From the NCBI GenBank assembly GCA_003670925.1, contig QWQG01000165.1, positions 1 to 64,000 of the forward strand: a stretch of DNA of 64,000 bases. The letters run 5' to 3'. This stretch comes from Planctomycetota bacterium. GTDB lineage: Bacteria; Planctomycetota; Planctomycetia; Planctomycetales; Planctomycetaceae. Under the pieces are notes generated by a model. The model searched no databases, had not been told where the DNA came from, and worked only from the letters and a program-made list of their open reading frames with translations. Positions 10,200 to 19,758 of the stretch are shown one piece after another; the first letter of the stretch is position 1, and the number at the start of each line of letters is the position of its first letter. The position numbers and the translations under genes were made by a program.

Positions 10200-10425
10200 T
10201 TAAGTCGCAACCAAATTGGTGATCTGCATTGATGTTGTCCGAGAACGATTTTCTTCTAAACTGAACTCACGGCGAGCCATCTGTGCTTGAGTCTCGATGT
10301 CTTGGCAGAGGCGATAAAGATTCAGTGCCTGTTCCGTCACGAGGCCGGCGACGGAGCATGAGCGTGACCTAGACATTCAAGGTCTTGCCACAGTGGGGGC
10401 AGGTGACTTCGATTCTATCAGACAT
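10200..10425 (-). pseudogene. Decayed small zinc-ribbon protein gene
   Basis: MSDRIEVTCPHCGKTLNV* at 10425-10369, then in a shifted frame VTEQALNLYRLCQDIETQAQMARREFSLEENRSRTTSMQITNLVAT* to 10200. Confidence 0.4.
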
Positions 10426-11053
10426 GGCTTCCGCTTATTTTTCTACCTGTACACTTGCAAGACAAACGCTAAATAACCCCCTACGCGTCATATCCGTTAT
10501 CGCCTCGGCAAGTCTCTCACGATACTGCCTCACAATTGCTTCGTCAATGCGGTCGTCAATCGTCCAAACAGGTATGACGCGAGCCGCGTAATCGCAAAGC
10601 AAGCATGGGGATTTCGGCCGCAACCGCGTCCTCTCCGACGGCACGTTCACATGCAACTACGCAGCAGAGAGCAATCTTGGGGCGTGGTGGTGATGGTTCA
10701 AGCCAAAGCCAAACGCAAGCTGATGATGGTTCCACCACGGCCTAAGGGCATGATAACGCACGGCAAATTGCGGCGGCTGGCGTGCAACAACTCGTTAGCG
10801 GCGGTCAATGCGCAATTCTCGGAGATTCGATAAGTTCTCCCGGGATAACACACACCCTAGATCATGCGAGGTGTTTTTTTCTGTGATGCACGCAATAAGG
10901 TTGGCGCCAACTCGGTGTCAGCCACAGATCACGCACACGGGATGCGGGGGAGATTGGACCAACGTGGGGCAAAACCACGAGACTGAACCTGCGGGATAGG
11001 GTTAGTGCCCGGCACGCCGGACTCATCATTCCGTCTGCCACGTATCTAGTTTA

Positions 11054-12223
11054 ATGATCAACTCTGATGAAAGTGAAAGCCATGGCAGCGGCACGCAAAC
11101 GCAGCGACGGTTTATCGGCAAAATGTTAGACGAAAGGTGGCAGGCATCGCTCGGGATTGGCACAGATGTTAAGCGACACCGCAAAGCAAGCTACGGCAAG
11201 ACACGGGGGGAAGTTCAAAAGAAACTCCGGGCGGCACAAACAGCAAACGATGCCGGCCAATTGCCGACCACAACAAAGACAACTGGGGCCGAATACCTGA
11301 AGTTCTGGATGGAGAACATCAGCCGCGCTGCAGTATCAACGAAAGATCGGTATCAGGCCGACATCACGAAGCATATCAACCCGGTCATCGGCAAGGTTCG
11401 CCGGCAACAATTGACCGGACTGCACATTGACAGCGTGCTCAGCAAAGCACGAAGTGTTGAATTGTCACCCCGAAGTCAGCAGCACATTTTCAGCGTGCTC
11501 AGTAAAACGTTGAACGATGCTGTTAAGCGGGATCTGATTGGATTCAATCCATGTGCCAAGTCAGACAAGCCACGTCTGAGGAAATCGAAACACACGATTT
11601 GGACGGCGGACCAATCGCAGGCATTCCTGAAACATGTTGTTGGACATCGCTTTCTTGCACTGTTCACGCTCGCCATGTTCACGGGGATGCGGCAAGGTGA
11701 ATCCCTGGCGTTGTTCTGGTCCGACATCGACTGGACAAAGAACGAAATCCAGATTTCCAGAACCCTGACCGACAACAAAGGCAAGGCCACTATCGGAGAA
11801 GTTCCGAAGACTGACGCCGGAGACCGGGCAATCATTGTTCCGCCTTACGTCATGGATGCGATGGACAAGCATCGTGGCCGGATGATGATGGACGGACACC
11901 CGACGTCCGGCGAGAACCTTGTGTTCTGTAATCATGCGGGAAAGATCATCAACCGCAACAACCTTTTCAGCAGGACGTTTAAACCCTTGTGTGCGAAGGC
12001 CGGGGTTCCTGTTCTGGTCTGGCACGAAATGCGGCATACGACCGCTACGCTACTTCTGGAGAGTGGAATTCCGATCAACAACGTATCGGAACTGCTGGGA
12101 CATGCCAGTTCAGTCGTGACATCGCGAATCTATGCACACGCGACAAAGACGGGCATGGCGAGGGTGACAGCGGCAACGGCGAATCTGTTTCAGCCGATCA
12201 AAGCCGATAGCCCCGAAAATTGA
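11054..12223 (+). CDS. Tyrosine recombinase / phage-type integrase
   Basis: N-terminal SAM-like 'ASLGIGTDVKRHRKASYGKTRGEVQKKL'; catalytic R in 'FTGMRQGE', 'HEMRHTTATLLL', 'LGHASSVVTSRIYAH'. Confidence 0.93.
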   Translation: MINSDESESHGSGTQTQRRFIGKMLDERWQASLGIGTDVKRHRKASYGKTRGEVQKKLRAAQTANDAGQLPTTTKTTGAEYLKFWMENISRAAVSTKDRYQADITKHINPVIGKVRRQQLTGLHIDSVLSKARSVELSPRSQQHIFSVLSKTLNDAVKRDLIGFNPCAKSDKPRLRKSKHTIWTADQSQAFLKHVVGHRFLALFTLAMFTGMRQGESLALFWSDIDWTKNEIQISRTLTDNKGKATIGEVPKTDAGDRAIIVPPYVMDAMDKHRGRMMMDGHPTSGENLVFCNHAGKIINRNNLFSRTFKPLCAKAGVPVLVWHEMRHTTATLLLESGIPINNVSELLGHASSVVTSRIYAHATKTGMARVTAATANLFQPIKADSPEN

Positions 12224-12226
12224 AAT

Positions 12227-12250
12227 TGGGGGCAGAACTGGGGGCAGAAC
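12227..12250. repeat. Perfect 12-bp tandem duplication TGGGGGCAGAAC x2
   Basis: Read directly, 3 nt after the integrase stop codon. Confidence 0.9.
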
Positions 12251-12256
12251 ACAAAA

Positions 12257-12287
12257 AAAGGGTTTCCGATTTTTTCGGAAACCCTTT
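12257..12287. terminator. Bidirectional intrinsic terminator between integrase and tRNA-Phe
   Basis: Perfect 13-bp stem AAAGGGTTTCCGA-TTTTT-TCGGAAACCCTTT flanked by A-rich and T-rich tracts. Confidence 0.88.
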
Positions 12288-12298
12288 GTTTTATTGCA

Positions 12299-12371
12299 TG
12301 GGCAGAGGGGGAATTGAACCCCCGACACCAGGATTTTCAGTCCTGTGCTCTACCAACTGAGCTATCTGCCC
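12299..12371 (-). tRNA. tRNA-Phe (anticodon GAA)
   Basis: Reverse complement GGGCAGATAGCTCAGTTGGTAGAGCACAGGACTGAAAATCCTGGTGTCGGGGGTTCAATTCCCCCTCTGCCCA forms a full cloverleaf. Confidence 0.96.
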
Positions 12372-12566
12372 GAAAAAGCGTTTTGCGATGGCGTCCATCG
12401 CAAAATACCTTCACCCGCAGTCTTGGTTTCTATCAAACCCGACTGCGAGGCGGGGATGTTAGGGATTCATTTGAGCCATTACAAGACTTGGCACACGGGT
12501 TGAGCAACTTCGGGACACAGGATTCCAAAAAACATCATTCGTACCACATTTCCGCAGGAGATGACG

Positions 12567-15455
12567 TTAATGGCTCTTTTCCGGAAACACAGGACGAATC
12601 CTTGGGAAGCGGGGTACACGGGCAATGATACTTGCCGCCCGAATGCCTTTGGAATGGGATTTTTTTGCAGGAATCGCCTGGGCTGCCGGAGAATTTGCTT
12701 CAAGTAATGCGTCACTTTGAACCGGACTTGAAGGGACGATCTTTTCATTCCGTCGTTTTTCAGCGGCCTCGATCACAGCTCCTAGTGGTCCGGCGAGGAG
12801 GGCCGGCAACAGGATCACGTCACCCCAAAGTGCGGCGAAAATCATCCCTGCCATGATCCAGCCAAAGCGGCTGATTAAAAGTAGCTCCACAGGATACAAG
12901 GCCAGCATCCCGATCCCAATCGCGGCGCTGGTCTGCCAAAGAGCCGGAGCACAGTGTTCCAGTGATTTCGCGACAGCCTCTTGGCGGGGCATTCCCTGAC
13001 GCAACAATTCACGAAACCACGTGATCAGATGCAGTGTTCCATCGACGGCGAGTCCTAACGCAACGGATGCTGTAATCATCGTGCCGATATCAACGCGAAT
13101 CCCCGTCCAACCCAGCAGACCAAAAATCATCGCGACGGGCATCACATTCGGAAGCATGGCAAACAACGCGGCCGAAAGACTCCGCAGCATGCCAGCCATC
13201 ACGGCACAAATTAGCAGCAAAGCCATGCCAAAACTGCTGATCAGACTTTCCAGTAATGCGTTCTGCGTCCGCAAAAAAATGGGTACAAGTCCGGTGACGC
13301 GATGCACGGGCCTCCCGGCAGGAAATGTGGAGAGTTGCCGATCTGCGATCTCCCCCAGTTCCTTGGTCAAGATTGCGTAATCACAGTCCGACAAGATGCT
13401 GGACTGACAAGTGATTCGCCAGACTTCGTCGCCTGCGACATTCAGTTGCTCATCGCCCGATATCTTCCAGTCCGTCGATTTCTGAGGCAGTGCAATGAAC
13501 GACGCCAAGCCTTCGCCCGTTTCGCCACCCTTTTGGAGGCGTTCGTGTATTTTCTTTCCGATCAGATTCTCGCGAAGTTGAGCCTTACGACGTGCCCCGT
13601 TACTTTCGGCTGCATCGTCCTGTTTCTGCAAGTTAATAAACGATGCCAGCGACAACGTTCCGCTAACTTCAGGGTGCTCCTTCAGCGCCCGCTGAATCCC
13701 CAAAATGGCCCGGGCACGATCCAAGAAGGGAACTTTCTCCTGCATTTCCTGACTGAATCGCACAATCGTATCGACTGAGACAATTCCCGAAAGGTTCTCT
13801 TCAAGGAAGCGATAGTCCTGTAACACCCTTGAATCGTCCGGGAAATAGCGAATCACTTTCGTCTCGGTGCGAAAATAAAACATGCCCCAGAGGCAAATCG
13901 CCGTGAGCGCGAGATTCAGGAGACATGTCTTGCCGCGATGCAGTGCCAAAAATTGCCCTAGGCGATTCCAGATTTGATTGTTGATGTGTTCAGGTTGCGG
14001 TGGCCGGAGAGGCCAGTAAAGCATCAGCGACGGCAGAACGTAAAGCACGCACAGGAATGAAATAATGCAGCCGATGGCAGAATAGATTCCAAAGTCACGC
14101 ACGGGGATCAGCGAACTTACAGCCAATGAAGCGAGTCCGATTGCCGTCGTTACGCTTGCGAGGAAACAAGGCCACCAAGCCATGCGTGCTGCATGGACAA
14201 CGGATTTCGTGGCATCGTCGATCCCGGAGTTTTTCCAGTAGTTACAGATGTGAATTGCGCCCGAGGTGGTAATCACCATCAGCAGCGTCGGCATGACCAC
14301 GATCACCATGTTCATGGTGCCGCCAGTCACAGGCACCAGAGCCACTGCAGCAAACGAACATAGAATGGAAACGGACTGGACCAAAATCGCGAGTCGCAGG
14401 CTTCGCAGCATGAAGTATGTCAGGAATAAACTGATCGCAAACGACAGCAGAATCGGTGAGCGATGGTACAGGTTCCAAGCCGGAGCCGCCTTGTTCCATC
14501 CAGCCTGCACAACTGCTTTGTTCAATGAGGTTGCTGCTACTGCCCGACCGCCAAGATGCAGTTGTGACTCGGGAATTCCTTCAGCTAGGGCCGCGGCACG
14601 AATTAAGGCGATGGCTGCCATCTGGTCTGCTTCGCCCATTTCACTGAGTCCAACCGACATCGCAGCCATTGAGCCACGTACAAACCATGTGCTTTCAATA
14701 CAGGTTTCATCCGGATTGTTTGGAACCTTCATGGCAGCCAAAGCCTGCAGGAATCTCTTTGTCACATCATGGTCGATGTGCATTCGTGGCCAGTCAAGTT
14801 GAATGTCGGGCTCAGCCTGATTGGTGACATAGAGACGCGCCCCTTCATAAACCTGCCAGCCTGGCTCATCCTCCAGATCCAGATGCTGATCCGTAGGTTG
14901 CGGAAGTGAGCGTTCAATCATTTTTACGTCTAGCCCGAACTGCGATTTTGCAAGATCGGCGATTTCTCTTCCAATGCGCAGCGTGTTCGTGCGTTCCTGT
15001 GCAGTCGCACTGAGCTTCAAACACAGGGGGCCTTGCCCGACAAGCAAACCTTGGATGCTGTCCAATGCGACATCAAATGAAATGCCCTCGCTCATCATGC
15101 GTTTGAGGACGTCTGCGGGAACGGTCACATCATCGATCAGTTGCGAGCCGCCCTCACGTGTACCACCCTTTTCGATGCCCGACAGCCGTTGTGACATGGC
15201 CATCAGTCGCGGGTCGGTGACTGAACAGTCGTCCCAAGACACCAAGACGTTGTCTTGACTGGGAAACAAGTCCTGACACCAGTGCAAGATTTTTGCCTGA
15301 GGATCTTGGTCCGGTAACCAGCCCGTGACGTCGTTATCCAGCTGAATATATTTCAGCGACCATCCCATCACGGGAATCAGGAATACGATCCCGGTAAGAA
15401 GCCAGAGAGAAAGCCCATGCCCCCAAAGGTCTCGGCGTTCGAAAAACGACTTCAT
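12567..15455 (-). CDS. RND/MMPL-family exporter
   Basis: Two large periplasmic loops and two membrane blocks; 'VTTAIGLASLAVSSLIPVRDFGIYSAIG' and 'ITASVALGLAVDGTLHLITWF' RND/SSD-like motifs. Confidence 0.88.
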   Translation of the reverse strand: MKSFFERRDLWGHGLSLWLLTGIVFLIPVMGWSLKYIQLDNDVTGWLPDQDPQAKILHWCQDLFPSQDNVLVSWDDCSVTDPRLMAMSQRLSGIEKGGTREGGSQLIDDVTVPADVLKRMMSEGISFDVALDSIQGLLVGQGPLCLKLSATAQERTNTLRIGREIADLAKSQFGLDVKMIERSLPQPTDQHLDLEDEPGWQVYEGARLYVTNQAEPDIQLDWPRMHIDHDVTKRFLQALAAMKVPNNPDETCIESTWFVRGSMAAMSVGLSEMGEADQMAAIALIRAAALAEGIPESQLHLGGRAVAATSLNKAVVQAGWNKAAPAWNLYHRSPILLSFAISLFLTYFMLRSLRLAILVQSVSILCSFAAVALVPVTGGTMNMVIVVMPTLLMVITTSGAIHICNYWKNSGIDDATKSVVHAARMAWWPCFLASVTTAIGLASLAVSSLIPVRDFGIYSAIGCIISFLCVLYVLPSLMLYWPLRPPQPEHINNQIWNRLGQFLALHRGKTCLLNLALTAICLWGMFYFRTETKVIRYFPDDSRVLQDYRFLEENLSGIVSVDTIVRFSQEMQEKVPFLDRARAILGIQRALKEHPEVSGTLSLASFINLQKQDDAAESNGARRKAQLRENLIGKKIHERLQKGGETGEGLASFIALPQKSTDWKISGDEQLNVAGDEVWRITCQSSILSDCDYAILTKELGEIADRQLSTFPAGRPVHRVTGLVPIFLRTQNALLESLISSFGMALLLICAVMAGMLRSLSAALFAMLPNVMPVAMIFGLLGWTGIRVDIGTMITASVALGLAVDGTLHLITWFRELLRQGMPRQEAVAKSLEHCAPALWQTSAAIGIGMLALYPVELLLISRFGWIMAGMIFAALWGDVILLPALLAGPLGAVIEAAEKRRNEKIVPSSPVQSDALLEANSPAAQAIPAKKSHSKGIRAASIIARVPRFPRIRPVFPEKSH

Positions 15456-16030
15456 GTCGTTCGTCCGATCATTCTGAATTGACTGCGGATAAACAGGTGG
15501 GACTGATCGATTCGCGGAGAACGCAGCGAAGGACCTAGTCTGCTTTAGTCATCGACCGACGTCTGGATGAGGTACCATCGGAAATGCTATTTCTCCAACC
15601 ATCACCCCATTTCTCCCCGCGGAATGCACTGCAGAAATGGGTTGTTTTCATTGATGCAATGCGGCAATCTAGGCAGCCTGCACAGGATTTTTCAACGCTG
15701 ATTTTACCGGCTGCCAGCAAGGCAACTCTGCCTGAGGATCGACGAAGGCCCATAAGTCGATCAACAAACGGAGTGCTTCGGGCATGCAAACTTGATTCAG
15801 CTTGGGCTGTTGCCGGATCGCGAACTCACGTGATCAGTGGAGTGTGGCAGCGGCTGTGAGGGTTTTTACGATTGCAACGGCACGCTGTTGTTCGGCAACG
15901 TATTGGAATTCAAACGAGTCCGGCACGTGGTTGATGTCTATGCTAGGTTACCTCGGGCCGGCTGTATCATGACATCCGGGTTCTGCTCTCAACCGTCCAC
16001 TGCGGCGGTTGTTCTTGATCACGCAATGCC

Positions 16031-17773
16031 ATGCACCCCACATCCCCATCATCCATCCCGCGCTGGTTACACTCTGGGATTCTCACGCTGTTGATGCTAG
16101 TTGCAGCCAATCTGTTGGCATGGCGCAGTATCGAACCCGACCTGTGGGGACATATTCAGTACGGCGAAGACTGGATTCACGCAGGTAGAATGCCCACCAC
16201 CGCCAGTCACACGTATGCGACTCCTGAGCAGCCATGGGTCAACCATGAAAATCTGTTCGAACTGGCCGTGGCCTGCGGTCAGCGATCGATTGGTGGCTGT
16301 GGATTAATGATATTCAAATGTTTCTCAGGACTATGGTTGCTCTGGATAATGGTCCGGAATGCGTCGCGATCTGCAGTGCCCATATTGGTGGCAACCGTGG
16401 CTGTCATTCCTGTTGTGGCGGGGCTTGCGGAATTCTGGCTGATGCGTCCGCAACTCTTCAGTTTTCTATTCTTTGGGATCCTGCTGGTTGCCATCGACCG
16501 CGGATTTCGTGATTGGCAAACAACGAAGACGGTCGATCTGCGGTGGCTGTGGTGCTGTATTCCCCTGATGATCGCATGGACTAATTCGCACGGCGGGTTT
16601 GCGGCTGGACTTTGTGTATTTCTGGCGGTGCTGGGATTGCGTGGCATTGAATTGTGGCTGCAGCAAGGTCGCATGGCAACCCGCACTTTGACTCAATTTG
16701 CCGTGCTTGGTGTGGCTGCCATGCTTTCCGTGTTGGTCAATCCGTACGGCTATGAACTGCCTTACTGGATGTTGGTGTCGCTCAGTCAGCCACGGCCAGA
16801 AGTGTCTGAATGGGCAAGTATTCTCGACGGCGGTGGTGTGCTGTTCCCGTTTCTCGCGTTGTCGGGATTGTCGCTCGGATGCGTCTGTCTCACCCGTTTT
16901 AAGCGTGACTGGGTGCAGATCATCGTGCTTGGACTCATCGCCGTGCAGTCAATTGGCCACCTGCGGCATCTGCCGTTCTTTGCAATCGCCTTCGGATTCT
17001 GGATGCCGCAACACGTCTGGTCCCTGTGGCATCGACTTGTCGCATGGCGTCCGACACTGGGAGTCCACGAAGTATTCACCAGTCGCGCCGCGCGGCTGAT
17101 TGCACTGGAGGTGGCTGCCGTTGCCGCCGGACTTGTGGGATTGTTGTGTTCTACGATTGCAACATTTGGTGTTGATCGAAGTCAGTATCCCGTCTCTGCT
17201 TTTGAATATATGGCGCACGAACGTCTGAATGGACGCTTGGTGGTCACTTTCGACTGGGCACAGTATGCCTTGGCCGCTCTCGCACCCGACACAACTGTTG
17301 GCTTCGATGGTCGCTACGACACCTGCTATCCGCAGACCGTGGTGGACATGAATTTTGATCTGCTGTTTGGTTCAGACATGTCACGTCGCCATCGCGGTGC
17401 TGAGTCCGGGCCAGTGGATTCGAATCGTGTCCTTGAATTTGGAAATCCCGATCTGGTGCTCATGGATTGCATCGGCGACGTGTCTGCCGTGCTGCATCTG
17501 GACAATCATCCAGATTGGATTCCGTTGTATCGCGACGGACGAGCCGCTCTGTGGGGCCGCAGTTCTGTCTTTAACGCCCCGGCTTCTCCACGTTATGTGG
17601 CTCCTGAACGGCGTAGGATTTCTGCTGTGATGCCGGAGGGGATTGCCGCATGGCCAGGGTTTCCCAACCGTTCTGGCCGCAATGCCTTTTCCCCTAGTGT
17701 TGCCGCCAACGCATCCGGCGCAAGTCGGGTAAGCACAAGTTGGACAGAGTTGGAAGCGGCAAGTCAGCGCTAA
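16031..17773 (+). CDS. Multi-pass membrane protein, glycosyltransferase (GT-C)-like hypothetical
   Basis: Multiple TM helices; N-terminal 'EPDLWGHIQYGEDWIHAGRMP' loop resembles GT-C-like planctomycete membrane proteins. Confidence 0.75.
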   Translation: MHPTSPSSIPRWLHSGILTLLMLVAANLLAWRSIEPDLWGHIQYGEDWIHAGRMPTTASHTYATPEQPWVNHENLFELAVACGQRSIGGCGLMIFKCFSGLWLLWIMVRNASRSAVPILVATVAVIPVVAGLAEFWLMRPQLFSFLFFGILLVAIDRGFRDWQTTKTVDLRWLWCCIPLMIAWTNSHGGFAAGLCVFLAVLGLRGIELWLQQGRMATRTLTQFAVLGVAAMLSVLVNPYGYELPYWMLVSLSQPRPEVSEWASILDGGGVLFPFLALSGLSLGCVCLTRFKRDWVQIIVLGLIAVQSIGHLRHLPFFAIAFGFWMPQHVWSLWHRLVAWRPTLGVHEVFTSRAARLIALEVAAVAAGLVGLLCSTIATFGVDRSQYPVSAFEYMAHERLNGRLVVTFDWAQYALAALAPDTTVGFDGRYDTCYPQTVVDMNFDLLFGSDMSRRHRGAESGPVDSNRVLEFGNPDLVLMDCIGDVSAVLHLDNHPDWIPLYRDGRAALWGRSSVFNAPASPRYVAPERRRISAVMPEGIAAWPGFPNRSGRNAFSPSVAANASGASRVSTSWTELEAASQR

Positions 17774-18042
17774 GCCGGCATGCCTTCACAAGTCCCCCCG
17801 CCAAGGGACGGTCACTGTGTTTTCGGCTTGCTGGAATATTCCCCCTAAAATTAGCACAGCCTGCTCTCGCAAGAGCCAGCGGACAATTCGCGGACAGGAA
17901 ATTTTTTCCCTACGGGGAATTTTTTTCCATCCAAAGAGGTTGCTCGGGCAGGCCAAGGCCAGCCATTTTACCGGACCCACACAATCGCTTTACGCAGGAA
18001 GACCCTTGCTTCCCGCACATTCCACGTGGCTTGAACTTATTC

Positions 18043-18058
18043 TGGCGCGAGACTTGCA
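18043..18058 (+). promoter_or_regulatory. Putative sigma-54 (-24/-12) promoter of the flagellar operon
   Basis: TGGCGCGAGACTTGCA; one mismatch to TGGCACG-N4-TTGCA with correct spacing, 73 nt upstream of the flgF ATG. Confidence 0.7.
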
Positions 18059-18130
18059 GAGAGGGTTTCAAGGAAGGCTGCACAATTGGGCGTGCAGCGG
18101 GGCTGTGTATATCTCACGGATGAAGATTCC

Positions 18131-18871
18131 ATGATCTCAGGACTCTATAGCGCTGCGACGGCGATGGATGTGACGAATCGGCGACATGAAATGGTGTCCG
18201 AGAATCTCGCAAATCTACAGACGCCCGGTTATCGCCGCCGCGTGCTGTCACAATCAAGTTTCGACACAATGATGCAACCTTTGCAGGTGGCGACGGACGG
18301 TGTAGATTCTTCGAAACTGTTGGGTGCGACCACTGGCGACACCCAGTACGATTTCTCGCAGGGTCACATTCAAGAGACGAAACTAAAACTCGACGTCGCC
18401 CTTAACGGCGAGGGTTTTTTCACAGTGCAGAGCCCAGACGGCCCTCTTTATACGCGCAGTGGTGCGTTCCATCTCGATCCGGCGGGAACTCTTGTGAATG
18501 TCGATGGCCAGCCGATCCTAGGTATCGGCGGGCCGATTCAGGTTCCAGCCGGGGTGACGACCGAGCAAATTGAAATCACCAACGACGGCAGCGTCTACGC
18601 AAATGATCAGCAAATCGGACAGTTGGCATTGGTTCAGTTTGCCGACAACAACACGCTGACTGCAGTCGGAGCGTCGCTTTTTACCGCACCACCCGGGGCG
18701 GTGACGACTGGTAGTTCAGCAGAAGTTCTACAAGGCAGGCTAGAGATGTCAAATACGTCATCCGTCCACGAACTCATCAACATGATATCACTTTCGCGAC
18801 ATCGTGACGCGGCTCAGAAAGCACTCAACACGATTGCTGAATCGATTCAGAAGCGGATTGCGATGAGGTAG
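18131..18871 (+). CDS. flgF: Flagellar basal-body rod protein FlgF-like
   Basis: 'MISGLYSAATAMDVTNRRHEMVSENLANLQTPGYRR' and 'LNGEGFFTVQ'; immediately upstream of flgG. Confidence 0.88.
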   Translation: MISGLYSAATAMDVTNRRHEMVSENLANLQTPGYRRRVLSQSSFDTMMQPLQVATDGVDSSKLLGATTGDTQYDFSQGHIQETKLKLDVALNGEGFFTVQSPDGPLYTRSGAFHLDPAGTLVNVDGQPILGIGGPIQVPAGVTTEQIEITNDGSVYANDQQIGQLALVQFADNNTLTAVGASLFTAPPGAVTTGSSAEVLQGRLEMSNTSSVHELINMISLSRHRDAAQKALNTIAESIQKRIAMR

Positions 18872-18956
18872 TTGTCACACGAGATCCGTCAACCGGATGC
18901 ACGCCGAAGGCGTCGAGGCAGTACAATTTCTCGAGTAACCACACAGGAAACGCAAC

Positions 18957-19754
18957 ATGTTACGAGCACTCTATACAAGCGCCACAGGGATGAAGGCGCA
19001 GGAAATGCTCATCGACAATACGGCCAATAATCTGGCCAACGTTAACACCACTGCCTTCAAACGCAGCCGCATGGATTTTGCGGATCTGTATTACAGCAAC
19101 CAACGTGCGCCGGGCAGTTCAATTAGCAATGAGCAGGTATCACCAACTGGACTGCAGATCGGCAATGGCGTTCGCGTCGTGTCGACGAGTAAGAGTTTTG
19201 TGAGCGGGACCCCGGAGCAGACCGGGAATCCCTTGGACGTGGCCATTGAAGGCGATGGTTTTTTTCAGGTCGAGATTGGGAACGGAGAGACAAGGTACAC
19301 CCGGGCGGGAAGTTTCAAACTTGATAACGGAGGCCGCCTAACAACTCCGGACGGCTTCGTTGTGTTGCCTAACATCACAATCGCCAATGGGACTGACGGC
19401 ATGTCGATCACTATTGGCAAGGATGGAACCGTTCAAATCGGAACAGCAGGTTCGGATCAGGGGCGGCAGACATATGGACCAATTCAGATTGCTACATTTC
19501 TTAATCCATCTGGTTTGTCGAGCGAAGGGAATAACCTCTATAAAGCTACGGACGCGTCGGGGGCAGCAGTACCTGGAACACCGGCTGCGATCGGTTATGG
19601 ACAGTTGAATCAGGGCTTTCTAGAAGGCTCGAATGTTGAAGTTGTGACGGAACTCATTTCCCTGATCGCCGCACAGCGCGCTTACGAAATCAATTCCCGC
19701 GCGATTCGTGCCGGGGATGAAATGCTTCAAACAGCCACCGACATCGTTAGGTAG
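18957..19754 (+). CDS. flgG: Flagellar basal-body rod protein FlgG
   Basis: 'MLRALYTSATGMKAQEMLIDNTANNLANVNTTAFKRSR'; 'EGSNVEVVTELISLIAAQRAYEINSRAI'. Confidence 0.96.
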   Translation: MLRALYTSATGMKAQEMLIDNTANNLANVNTTAFKRSRMDFADLYYSNQRAPGSSISNEQVSPTGLQIGNGVRVVSTSKSFVSGTPEQTGNPLDVAIEGDGFFQVEIGNGETRYTRAGSFKLDNGGRLTTPDGFVVLPNITIANGTDGMSITIGKDGTVQIGTAGSDQGRQTYGPIQIATFLNPSGLSSEGNNLYKATDASGAAVPGTPAAIGYGQLNQGFLEGSNVEVVTELISLIAAQRAYEINSRAIRAGDEMLQTATDIVR

Positions 19755-19758
19755 TCTC

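Noticed and set aside
10945-10960. GGGGGAGATTGGACC as attL of the integrase island
   Set aside because: Imperfect match to the tRNA-Phe 3' end (one indel and one substitution over about 15 nt); mentioned as a lead but not called as an att feature.
10435-10999. Short ORFs between the zinc-ribbon relic and the integrase
   Set aside because: No motif or start-site support; the region looks degraded.
17899-17932. GGAAATTTTTTCCC / GGGAATTTTTTTCC tract upstream of the flagellar operon
   Set aside because: AT-rich imperfect repeat; could be an UP-like element, but there is no specific support and it is too far from the sigma-54 site to interpret.
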